17,678 nt of DNA from contig JAEYOT010000342.1 of the NCBI GenBank assembly GCA_023411445.1, positions 1 to 17,678 on the forward strand, written 5' to 3'. Positions 1 to 6,390 of the stretch are shown here, one piece after another. A program made the translations under genes and the position numbers. The notes below the pieces were generated by a model. It had not been told where the DNA came from. It searched no databases and saw only the letters and a program-made list of their open reading frames with translations. Origin of the DNA: Pseudomonadota bacterium. GTDB taxonomy: Bacteria; Myxococcota_A; Polyangia; Polyangiales; Polyangiaceae. Numbering within the stretch: position 1 is the stretch's first letter; each line of letters begins with the position of its first letter.

Positions 1-2
1 CC

Positions 3-2453
3 TGGGAGTACGACCTGTGCGGGAACCTGCTGGCCTACTCCGACGCGGACCAGCGCGTCTACCGACAGGAGATCGTGCGCTGGAATTTGCTCGGCACCAA
101 GCTGGATCCCCTCGGCAATGCCGTGCGCTTCCAGTTCACCGACAATGAGTTGGTGGCACAAACCACCGATCCGCTCGGCAACGTCACGACCTATGAGTAT
201 GACGACAAGGACCGCCTGGTTCGCGTCAGGCGAGCGGGTGTCGTGGAAGAGGAGTACGTCTACGACGTCGGCGACCGCCTGATACAGAAGCGCGACGCGC
301 TCGGCGCGCCACTGTTGACCTTCGAGCACGACAAGCGCTCACTGGTGAAGAAGGTAGTCCTGGCGGACGGCGCTGAGCATTCGCTGGACTATGACGAAGC
401 CGGCAAGCCGACGCTTGCATCGACCAACCTCCACGAGGTGGAGCTCAAGCGGGACGCGGAGTGGGGGCTCGTCGCCGATCTCGTCGACGGACACGGCTGC
501 CAGGTATCTCACGCCGGCGACCAGATCACGCTGTTCGGACGGTTCACGTTCCGGCGCTGGCGATACGGCAAGAGCGTTTCATCCTCCAGCAGCACTAACT
601 TGACGGTTTGGATAGACCCAACCGGTCGCAAGCACCGAGTTCGCTTCGACGAAAGCGGCTTGGTCCGTCGCGAGACGCCTGCTCGCAGCGTGGAGTTCAC
701 GCGCTTCGATGACTCCGGGGACGTGGACGCGCGAACGGTTGAGAGACGCGCCGCGGAGCCCGTGCCGACCTGGACTCGTCGCTACGAGCGTAGCCGCGAG
801 GGTGACCTGCTCGCGATCGACGACTCGCTCGAGGGACGAACCGAGTACTTGGTGGACGCGGCGCATCGCGTGGCAGCCGAACGTAGCGGCACCATGACTC
901 GCCGCTACCTGCTCGACCCCGCCGACAACCTGCTAGAAAAGCCAGGCCTCAGCGGCGTCGTGGTGGGGGCGCACAACACCCTCGTTCAGGCGAACGGGCG
1001 CCGCTTCGAGTACAACACGCGCACGCACGTGGCGGAGTCTTTCGACCCCGCCACGGGTCGGCGCATCCGCTACACGTACAACGCGCGAGACCTACTGGTT
1101 CGGATTGACGTTGGACACCTGGAAGGCCAACGCTGGGTCGATGATTTGCCGGCGTGGGTGGCGGAGTACGACGCCATCGGACGGCGTCTGCTCAGTGGAC
1201 GCGCCGGCGCCCAGCGTCGCTTCTACTGGCGCGAGCATCAATTGATCGCGGAGGTGGCTGACAACGGCGCTGTCAGACTGTACGGCTACGTGGACGAAGC
1301 GGCTTGGGTCCCGCACTTCTTCGTGGACTACGACAGTGTGGAAGCGGACCCCGCTAGTGGTCGCAGCTACTCCATCTTTGGTAATCACCTGGGCGTCCCG
1401 GTGGCAGTGGAGGACTCGAGCGGGCGCATCGTGTGGCGGGCCACCCGGGTCGATCCGTACGGCGCCATCGAGCTCGACGCAGCCAATGAGATCGACCTCA
1501 ACCTGCGCTGGCCTGGACACTACTTCGACGCAGACACCGGTCTCTTCTACAACCGCTTCCGGTACTACGATCCCGAGCTGGGGCGCTACCTCCAGGCCGA
1601 TCCGATTGGTCAGCGTGGCGGCGTCAACGTCTACGCCTATTCGTCCAACCCGCTCCGCTCGGTGGACGTGCTCGGCCTCCACGACGAAACCAAGAATGCA
1701 CGCTCGTCTGGTGACAGCGGGGATGCGCATCCGGGGAAGAAGGGCCCCGCTGACGCCGACGGTAAACCCACGCCGAAGCGTGATCAGAACGGCAAGCTTC
1801 GTAACGAGGATGGGACGTTCGCGAAGGATCCGGAGGCCGGGGGCGACAAGAAGATCACCCACCGAGCGACCAAGAAACCCGTCGAAACGAAGGCCAAGCT
1901 GGATCCCAACGATCCTAAGGTCAAACAAGAGGTGGATGCCCGCAACGCCGCCAACAAAGAGCGCGACGACTGCCGCGCTAGAGGTGACGAGGCGGGCGCG
2001 AAGAAAGCTCAGGCTAAAGCCAACAAGGCTACCGAGAATCTCGGCAATCAGGCGGCCGAAGCGCACGTCAAGGAGCAGTACCCCAACGCTGAGCGCATGC
2101 CCGCATCGGGCGAGGGGCCCGGCACCCACGACAACGTCTTCAAGACCAACGAGCCGCCTCCAGCGCCCAAGTACGTGGTGGCAGAAGGCAAGGGCGGAAC
2201 AGCGACGAACTCGTCATCCCGAGCCGGGCCGGACGGCGAACGCTATCAGCAGGGAACCCCAGAGCATTTCAAGAGCACGAACGATCAAATGGCGAACAGC
2301 TCTGACCCAGAGAAGGTAGCTACGGCTCGAGAGCTCGAAAGAGCCAAACCGGGGGAGGTGCAACGCATCGAGGTGAGCCAACCTCTTGATAGCGCCGGCA
2401 ACCCCACCGACATGCAGGTCCATGAGTATGGCCCCAGCGAGAAATTGAGCTAA
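3..2453 (+). CDS. Rhs-family polymorphic toxin, 3' part (5' end outside window)
   Basis: This is the C-terminal part of an Rhs/YD-repeat protein, a large shell that encloses a variable C-terminal toxin and is commonly loaded on a T6SS spike. The frame is open from base 3 with no stop before the GTG at 75, and the residues before that GTG already form a YD-type repeat (WEYDLCGNL), so the gene begins upstream of the window. YD repeats follow (YDDKDRLVRV, YDVGDRLIQ, YNARDLLVRI, YDAIGRRLL). The conserved end of the Rhs core lies at about 1500-1680, with FYNRFRYYDPELGRYLQADP and then NPLRSVDVLGL. The usual DPxGL processing motif reads DVLGL here. After the core comes a Lys/Asp/Ala-rich linker and a nuclease-like domain of the restriction-endonuclease-fold type (described separately). 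The stop at 2451-2453 merges with the ribosome-binding site of the next gene, an immunity gene. Any PAAR or N-terminal targeting domain would be outside the window. Confidence 0.93.
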   Translation, partial: WEYDLCGNLLAYSDADQRVYRQEIVRWNLLGTKLDPLGNAVRFQFTDNELVAQTTDPLGNVTTYEYDDKDRLVRVRRAGVVEEEYVYDVGDRLIQKRDALGAPLLTFEHDKRSLVKKVVLADGAEHSLDYDEAGKPTLASTNLHEVELKRDAEWGLVADLVDGHGCQVSHAGDQITLFGRFTFRRWRYGKSVSSSSSTNLTVWIDPTGRKHRVRFDESGLVRRETPARSVEFTRFDDSGDVDARTVERRAAEPVPTWTRRYERSREGDLLAIDDSLEGRTEYLVDAAHRVAAERSGTMTRRYLLDPADNLLEKPGLSGVVVGAHNTLVQANGRRFEYNTRTHVAESFDPATGRRIRYTYNARDLLVRIDVGHLEGQRWVDDLPAWVAEYDAIGRRLLSGRAGAQRRFYWREHQLIAEVADNGAVRLYGYVDEAAWVPHFFVDYDSVEADPASGRSYSIFGNHLGVPVAVEDSSGRIVWRATRVDPYGAIELDAANEIDLNLRWPGHYFDADTGLFYNRFRYYDPELGRYLQADPIGQRGGVNVYAYSSNPLRSVDVLGLHDETKNARSSGDSGDAHPGKKGPADADGKPTPKRDQNGKLRNEDGTFAKDPEAGGDKKITHRATKKPVETKAKLDPNDPKVKQEVDARNAANKERDDCRARGDEAGAKKAQAKANKATENLGNQAAEAHVKEQYPNAERMPASGEGPGTHDNVFKTNEPPPAPKYVVAEGKGGTATNSSSRAGPDGERYQQGTPEHFKSTNDQMANSSDPEKVATARELERAKPGEVQRIEVSQPLDSAGNPTDMQVHEYGPSEKLS
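1681..2450 (+). other. Variable C-terminal toxin module of the Rhs protein (nuclease-like)
   Basis: This is the 257-residue tip that follows the Rhs core. It starts with a hydrophilic linker rich in Lys, Asp, Ala and Asn (about 1690-2040). A compact domain follows from LGNQAAEAHVKEQYP onward. It contains an Asp in THDNVF (codon 2130), an E-x-K motif in VVAEGKGG (Glu codon 2184, Lys codon 2190) and then YQQGTPEHF (from 2244). The order D, ExK, QGTPEYF-like is what I know from predicted PD-(D/E)xK (REase-fold) nuclease toxins at the ends of Rhs and other polymorphic toxins. The family usually reads EAKG, and here it reads AEGKG, but Glu and Lys keep the E-x-K spacing. Nuclease activity is an inference; whether DNA or RNA is the target cannot be told. 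By eye the module is less GC-rich than the genes right of 6400, as expected for an exchangeable cassette. Confidence 0.7.
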
Positions 2454-2467
2454 GGAGACGCAAGTCT

Positions 2468-3301
2468 ATGATCAGGGTCAAGAGTCACCAGTACAAGGGT
2501 AGATACACGAACGCCCTAGTTGACGCCGCTCTCCAGTTTGCGCGGACGGATTTGAGCAGTCGCCTGTCGGACGATCCCGTGGAAGCCGCTGGCGTGCATA
2601 CGAAGGCCAACTTGACGGAGGCGGGAGGAGCGGTAGCGTGCTCGCGAGAACGCGACGCGCTGGAGTTGCTGCAAGTGAGTTGTGACTGCGCGGGAGCGCT
2701 GTTTGCAGCCATCTCTGCGCCTGCGGGCTCGCAGGTCACGTTTCCGTTCCGCGGCGCAGCAATCTCGGGGCCTGCTGGAAAGCCCGGGTATGGGACTGGC
2801 CCGGCTGCTTGGGTCACATCGCTGCTGTTGGCATCAGCTTTAGGTCGCGCGGATACGGTGGCGACCTTAACGGCGGTGCCGGCCCAGCTGTTCCAGGACG
2901 CGCCCGGTGAACGCGATGAGTGCTTCTATCACCTGGTTTATGCTTTCCAAGCATTCTTCCTCGACGAGGATGTGGCGGAGCCCCTGGCCGAGTTCGAGCG
3001 TCTCAGTCGGCCTGAGCACTTGAAGGTTGCGACTCCCAGGATCCTGGAGCGCTTCCGTGCTCTCGGTCCAGCCTTGACTGCCATCGTCGACAAGAACCAG
3101 TCGAGCTTCACCCCGGCCTTGGTTGGGGTGCTAGACGCTCACAAGCGGGCGTTCGGCAAGGGCAAGGAGGCGGCTTCGCACGCTTACCTCATCGACGTCC
3201 ATGCCTGCGGCATCGCGCGCATCGCTCGCGGCCGCGGGCTACAGATCGAGGTGGAATCCGACTACATGCCGCCCTGGCTGCTCAATGCGTCGTCGCCATG
3301 A
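2468..3301 (+). CDS. Imm49-family immunity protein
   Basis: This 277-residue cytoplasmic protein is predicted to neutralise the toxin domain encoded just upstream. Its features match what I recall of the Imm49 family: an early helical segment with ELLQVSCDCAGALFAAISAP (residues 67-86), the GTGPAAWVTSLLLASAL helix (109-125), a YHLVYAFQAFFLD segment (154-166) and, most tellingly, the C-terminal IEVESDYMPPWLL (260-272). There is no signal peptide, consistent with protection inside the cell. The ATG at 2468 is preceded by AAGGAG at 2452-2457, partly formed by the stop codon of the Rhs gene, so the two are probably translated from one message. The last codons overlap the next gene by four bases (ATGA). 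Family assignment is by motif memory; the pairing with this toxin rests on position. Confidence 0.85.
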   Translation: MIRVKSHQYKGRYTNALVDAALQFARTDLSSRLSDDPVEAAGVHTKANLTEAGGAVACSRERDALELLQVSCDCAGALFAAISAPAGSQVTFPFRGAAISGPAGKPGYGTGPAAWVTSLLLASALGRADTVATLTAVPAQLFQDAPGERDECFYHLVYAFQAFFLDEDVAEPLAEFERLSRPEHLKVATPRILERFRALGPALTAIVDKNQSSFTPALVGVLDAHKRAFGKGKEAASHAYLIDVHACGIARIARGRGLQIEVESDYMPPWLLNASSP

Positions 3302-3822
3302 GCCGAGGTGTCACCGTCTACTCCGTGTCGGCGCACCTGAGCCACGCGATTGGATCACGAGATGAGTCCATCAAGAACCGCTTGCGCGCCGAGGATCCGC
3401 AACAGCTCGCAGCGGCGCGGCAGCTGGTCGACGGCGTGACGCCTAGCTCCGACCCGGCAACGGTCATCCACGCGTTCGAGATCATTTGCCAGACTATGGG
3501 TCGCCTCGTCCCAAGCAACAGTCTCTCCCCGTTGCCCGCCGACTTCCTGGAGATCGTAGACCGAGAGCTCGCCCAGCGAAGGCTCCCATTCACAGTGTCT
3601 CAGCTGATCATGGGGGGAGGACCGCTCAGGTTGCCGTGGGCTGCGGATTTCCCAACGGTCGGGCACGTCGAACCGGGCGTGGTGCAGGCCGCCGCGCAAC
3701 AGCTCAACGCGCAGCCACTCACTTCTGAGAACGCAGACATCGAAGCCGTTGTTGTGGACGTGGGGGACTGGTTGGAGGTTGCGGCGCCGCGGGGTGACAT
3801 GCTCGTGGGCTTCTGGTACTGA
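3298..3822 (+). CDS. DUF7691-like protein, possible second immunity factor
   Basis: This 174-residue protein has no signal peptide or membrane segment. It starts at the ATG that overlaps the stop of the Imm49 gene (ATGA, 3298-3301), so it is translationally coupled to it. The N-terminus (VTVYSVSAHLSHAIGSRDE, residues 5-23), the middle (PLRLPWAADFPTVGHV, 109-124) and the end (DWLEVAAPRGDMLVGFWY, 157-174) match my memory of DUF7691, a family of unknown function best known to me from actinobacteria: a short beta start, a GSxDE motif, PxxDFPxVGH, and a closing DWLxxAAxRGDxLVGF. No catalytic motif is visible. Its place directly after Rhs toxin and Imm49 suggests either a second immunity protein, perhaps a leftover for a displaced toxin, or an accessory factor. 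Function is unknown; the family call is moderately firm. Confidence 0.75.
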   Translation: MSRGVTVYSVSAHLSHAIGSRDESIKNRLRAEDPQQLAAARQLVDGVTPSSDPATVIHAFEIICQTMGRLVPSNSLSPLPADFLEIVDRELAQRRLPFTVSQLIMGGGPLRLPWAADFPTVGHVEPGVVQAAAQQLNAQPLTSENADIEAVVVDVGDWLEVAAPRGDMLVGFWY

Positions 3823-3897
3823 CGTGAGCTGAAGCTCGACGGCGAGGCTGGGGCAAGCATCGATCTGCCGAGTGCGACGGTGAGTCGCGGTTTCTCG

Positions 3898-6075
3898 CTA
3901 GCCGAGCTTGATCGCGGGGGCGGTCACTTCCACGGCGCCCATGCCGGTGGACTTCACTGACGTGGCGGTGGATTCCACGCTGGCCGGCGTCAGCTTTACG
4001 GATGAGCTCGACACTGTGAGGCCGATCTCGCTGTCGCCCGTGCCGTTGATCTTACCTGCGTTGAGGTTGATGTTGCCGGCCTTGACGGCTGCGTCCGCGT
4101 CGAGCGTGACGCTGCCGCCCGAGCCGGACGAGACGGCCACGCCGCCCTCCAGCTTGACCTGCGCGCTACCTGCCGACTTCATCAGCGCGTTGGCGTCGAG
4201 CTTCATCTGCGCCTTGCCGCTGGCTGTGGCCAGCACGTTGGCGTCCACCTTGATGGTCGACCCGCCGGCGCTCAGCGTGATGGAGCCTGGGTCGATCGTG
4301 ATGGTGCTGCTGCCCACCGTGAGCGTGATCTTGTTGGGCGCTTGGATGTCGATCGTGTCGCTCGCGTCGATACGATGCGCGCCGGTCACGCCGAGCGAGC
4401 TCTTGACCGGCTTGGACTTGTCCGGGTTGTCCTTGTCGGTCACGCCGTCGACCGTCATCGACAGGTTGCCGTGGATGTGGATGATCTGATCGCCGGTGAT
4501 GTTCAGGACGTCGTTACGCTGGATGGTGGTCGTGCGGTTGTGCTTGACCAGCGTGGTCATGTCCTTCTCGGCCTGGATGTGCAGCTCCTCCTCGCCCTTT
4601 TTGTCCTCGAAGCGGATCTCGTTGAAGTTGTCCGCGCCGCCGCCCTTGGTGCTGCGGCTCTTGATGCCGGACTGCGTCTGATTGTCCGGCAAGCCGTAGG
4701 GCGGCATGTTGTCCGCGTTGTAGACGCGACCGGTGATGATGGGCCGATCCGGATCGCCCTCCAGAAAATCCACGATCACTTCTTGGCCGATGCGCGGAAT
4801 GTGGATGCTGCCCCAGTTCTGGCCGGCCCAGGCTTGTGAGACGCGCACCCAGCACGAGCTGTTCTGATCGCGCTGCCCCTCGCGGTCCCAGTGAAACTGG
4901 ACCTTCACGCGCCCATACTGATCCGTCCAAATTTCCTGGCTCGGATCGCCGACCACGATGGCTGTTTGGGGACCTTCCACGCGCGGCTTGCGCGTGAGGC
5001 GTGCGGGGCGGAAGGGGCGCTTACCGTCGATGGCCTGAAGGTGGAAGCGAAACAGCGGCTCCGCGTCTTCCTTGACCTGGTTCGACTCGAACTCGGCCAC
5101 GCGGATGTCGTAGCCGGCGCTGAGGATGAAATACTCGCGGTTCTGGTCGTCGCGCGGGAAGCGGGCGAGCGCAAAACGACTGCCAGCTTGTAGGCCGCGC
5201 ACCGGGCCCGCGCCGTGCATGACCTCGAAATCCACCTGGTGCTCTTCCAGTCGGATCTTGGCCTGCGTCTCCGCCTCTGACGTGTCCTTGAAGCCGCCGG
5301 GGTAGTCGTAAAGATCGTACTCCCCGTGCGCGTGACCGAGCGCGGCCGACGACTGAGCGCCCAGGAACGCCGACGGCTTCTCGAAGTTGAAGTCGATGAC
5401 CGAGACCAAGCCCTGGCGGATTTGGCGTGTCGCCGACCACGAATCAACGTGCTCTTCTTGCCGGCGCTCCAGCTTGGAGGGCGGGTAATAGGGAACTTCT
5501 TCGTAGCCGGGGGTCAGCTCGTGGGGGCTACCGGCGTCCGCGAGCACGAGGGTGTGCTTGTTGTCCTCGTGGTTGAAGTAAAAGTAGATGCCTTCTTGCT
5601 CGAGCAGCCGCTGCACGAAGTTGAGGTCAGACTCCCGGTATTGCACCAGGTAGTCCCACTTGCGGTACTCGGCGCTCAGCGTGTCGCTGAAATCGCTGAA
5701 GCCGTTGAAGCGAAACAACTCCATCACGATTTCTGGCACCGTCATCTCTTGGAAGATGCGGCTGCTACGCGTCTGCCCCAAAAGCCACAGCCAGGGTCGC
5801 AACGTGGCGCGGTAGCGCGCAAAATTGCCGAGCTCCCCCACGAGCGAAAACTGCGTGACGAAGCCGGTGAAGTGCCGGAGCGAGCCGTCCGTGCGCTCCA
5901 GCACGACGGTAGCGTGCTGTCCGAGCAGCTCAGACAGATCGAGCGTGTCCTCGGCGCTCAGCAGATCCACTTCGTACGCGAAGGGCTGGCTCAGCGTCTC
6001 TCGACCCGTCATCGCATAGAACGCGACGCGTTCTCCCAGCGGGCTCGCGAACAGCGCCGATCTCGTCAGTAACAT
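3898..6075 (-). CDS. vgrG: Type VI secretion system tip protein VgrG (TssI)
   Basis: This 725-residue protein is the trimeric spike that caps the Hcp tube of the T6SS and carries effectors. Residues 1-380 form the gp27/gp44-like base, with typical signatures such as SELLGQHATVVLERTDGS (48-65), the RHFTGFVTQF beta segment (67-76) and YRESDLNFVQRLLEQEGIYF (146-165). Residues 380-460 are the gp5 OB-fold, with the diagnostic QYGRVKVQFHWD (386-397), CWVRVSQAWAGQNWGS (408-423) and RIGQEVIVDFLEGDPDRPII (428-447). Residues about 485-725 are a repetitive needle-like beta-helix with many short Val/Ile/Lys/Ser strands. No catalytic domain follows the needle, so this is a structural rather than an evolved VgrG. 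The ATG at 6075 has an AAGGGA-type ribosome-binding site six bases upstream. It converges on the Rhs/immunity genes with a 75-base gap. No Eag chaperone or adaptor gene is adjacent on this strand. Confidence 0.97.
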   Translation of the reverse strand: MLLTRSALFASPLGERVAFYAMTGRETLSQPFAYEVDLLSAEDTLDLSELLGQHATVVLERTDGSLRHFTGFVTQFSLVGELGNFARYRATLRPWLWLLGQTRSSRIFQEMTVPEIVMELFRFNGFSDFSDTLSAEYRKWDYLVQYRESDLNFVQRLLEQEGIYFYFNHEDNKHTLVLADAGSPHELTPGYEEVPYYPPSKLERRQEEHVDSWSATRQIRQGLVSVIDFNFEKPSAFLGAQSSAALGHAHGEYDLYDYPGGFKDTSEAETQAKIRLEEHQVDFEVMHGAGPVRGLQAGSRFALARFPRDDQNREYFILSAGYDIRVAEFESNQVKEDAEPLFRFHLQAIDGKRPFRPARLTRKPRVEGPQTAIVVGDPSQEIWTDQYGRVKVQFHWDREGQRDQNSSCWVRVSQAWAGQNWGSIHIPRIGQEVIVDFLEGDPDRPIITGRVYNADNMPPYGLPDNQTQSGIKSRSTKGGGADNFNEIRFEDKKGEEELHIQAEKDMTTLVKHNRTTTIQRNDVLNITGDQIIHIHGNLSMTVDGVTDKDNPDKSKPVKSSLGVTGAHRIDASDTIDIQAPNKITLTVGSSTITIDPGSITLSAGGSTIKVDANVLATASGKAQMKLDANALMKSAGSAQVKLEGGVAVSSGSGGSVTLDADAAVKAGNINLNAGKINGTGDSEIGLTVSSSSVKLTPASVESTATSVKSTGMGAVEVTAPAIKLG

Positions 6076-6377
6076 GCTTCCCTTTCACCAAACGCTACGC
6101 GACTCAGCCCACCGAGCCAACCTAGCGTCCACCACGACCGCCCGGCCACGCGCCAAGGCTAGTTCTTAGCGTACGCCATCACAAGGCTTACGGTGTACGC
6201 CGGGGCGGGGGCGCTGTTTCCCCGTTCCCCGTTCGGCCGCGCGCCCCGCCCCGCGGCGCCGTGCTGACGATTGCCGCCCAGGGGCCTCTCCGGGCGCGCG
6301 TCGCGTTTCACTCCGAGCGTTGACACGAAGCGAGCCATCTGCGACGAGGGCCGACCCTCAGCGGGGCTCTTAGGGCA
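6076..6377. other. Divergent intergenic region between vgrG and the TonB-dependent receptor
   Basis: This stretch of 302 bases has no supportable gene. It must hold the promoters of vgrG (leftward) and the receptor (rightward). It contains a near-perfect GC-rich inverted repeat (6201-6214 with 6241-6253), two copies of CCCCGTT inside its loop, the palindrome GCGTACGC (6169-6176) with a related GTGTACGC about 23 bases further on, and a TTGACA hexamer (6320-6325) facing the receptor. I found no good -10 hexamer 16-18 bases after the TTGACA, no sigma-54 -24/-12 pair for vgrG and no B12-box or other riboswitch core. A reading frame on the - strand that starts in the receptor and ends here looks like a GC-rich shadow. 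Confidence 0.7.
6201..6253. repeat. Long GC-rich inverted repeat (hairpin) in the receptor 5' region
   Basis: The left arm CGGGGCGGGGGCGC (6201-6214) pairs with the right arm GCGCCCCGCCCCG (6241-6253) over 13 base pairs with one bulged G. The 26-base loop contains a tandem CCCCGTT (6220-6226 and 6227-6233). No T-run follows on either strand, and both flanking genes start rather than end here, so an ordinary intrinsic terminator is unlikely. It could act in the 5' leader of the receptor mRNA or as a protein-binding site. Only the symmetry is seen directly; the role is unknown. Confidence 0.5.
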
Positions 6378-6390
6378 ATGAAAAGTCATT
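6377..6390. promoter_or_regulatory. Palindrome AATGA-AAAG-TCATT over the receptor start codon
   Basis: Perfect five-base arms (AATGA at 6377-6381, TCATT at 6386-6390) surround a four-base spacer. The left arm contains the ATG at 6378-6380. It lies in one of the few AT-rich patches of the window. Fur-type metal regulators bind AT-rich inverted repeats built around ATGATAAT-like half sites, and receptors of this class are often metal regulated. This site is too short and too degenerate to call a Fur or Zur box, so it is only a candidate operator or RNA hairpin that could hide the start codon. Confidence 0.25.

Noticed and set aside
1092..2129. A 345-codon - strand frame opposite the Rhs gene
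   Set aside because: It lies antisense to clear YD repeats and the Rhs core; low-complexity Val/Gly/Arg composition fits a shadow.
3826..3837. GAGCT-GA-AGCTC inverted repeat after the DUF7691-like gene as a terminator
   Set aside because: The stem is only four to five base pairs and no T-run follows.
3823..3897. A frame in the convergent gap that reads ELKLDGEAGASIDLPSATV, resembling a gene remnant
   Set aside because: It has no start or recognisable homology and runs into vgrG antisense; too short to support a pseudogene.
6076..6200. Sigma-54 (-24/-12) promoter for vgrG
   Set aside because: Several TGGC elements are present on the - strand, but none has GC at the required spacing.
6320..6350. 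TTGACA as a complete sigma-70 promoter for the receptor
   Set aside because: No acceptable -10 hexamer lies 16-18 bases downstream, so only the -35-like half is seen.
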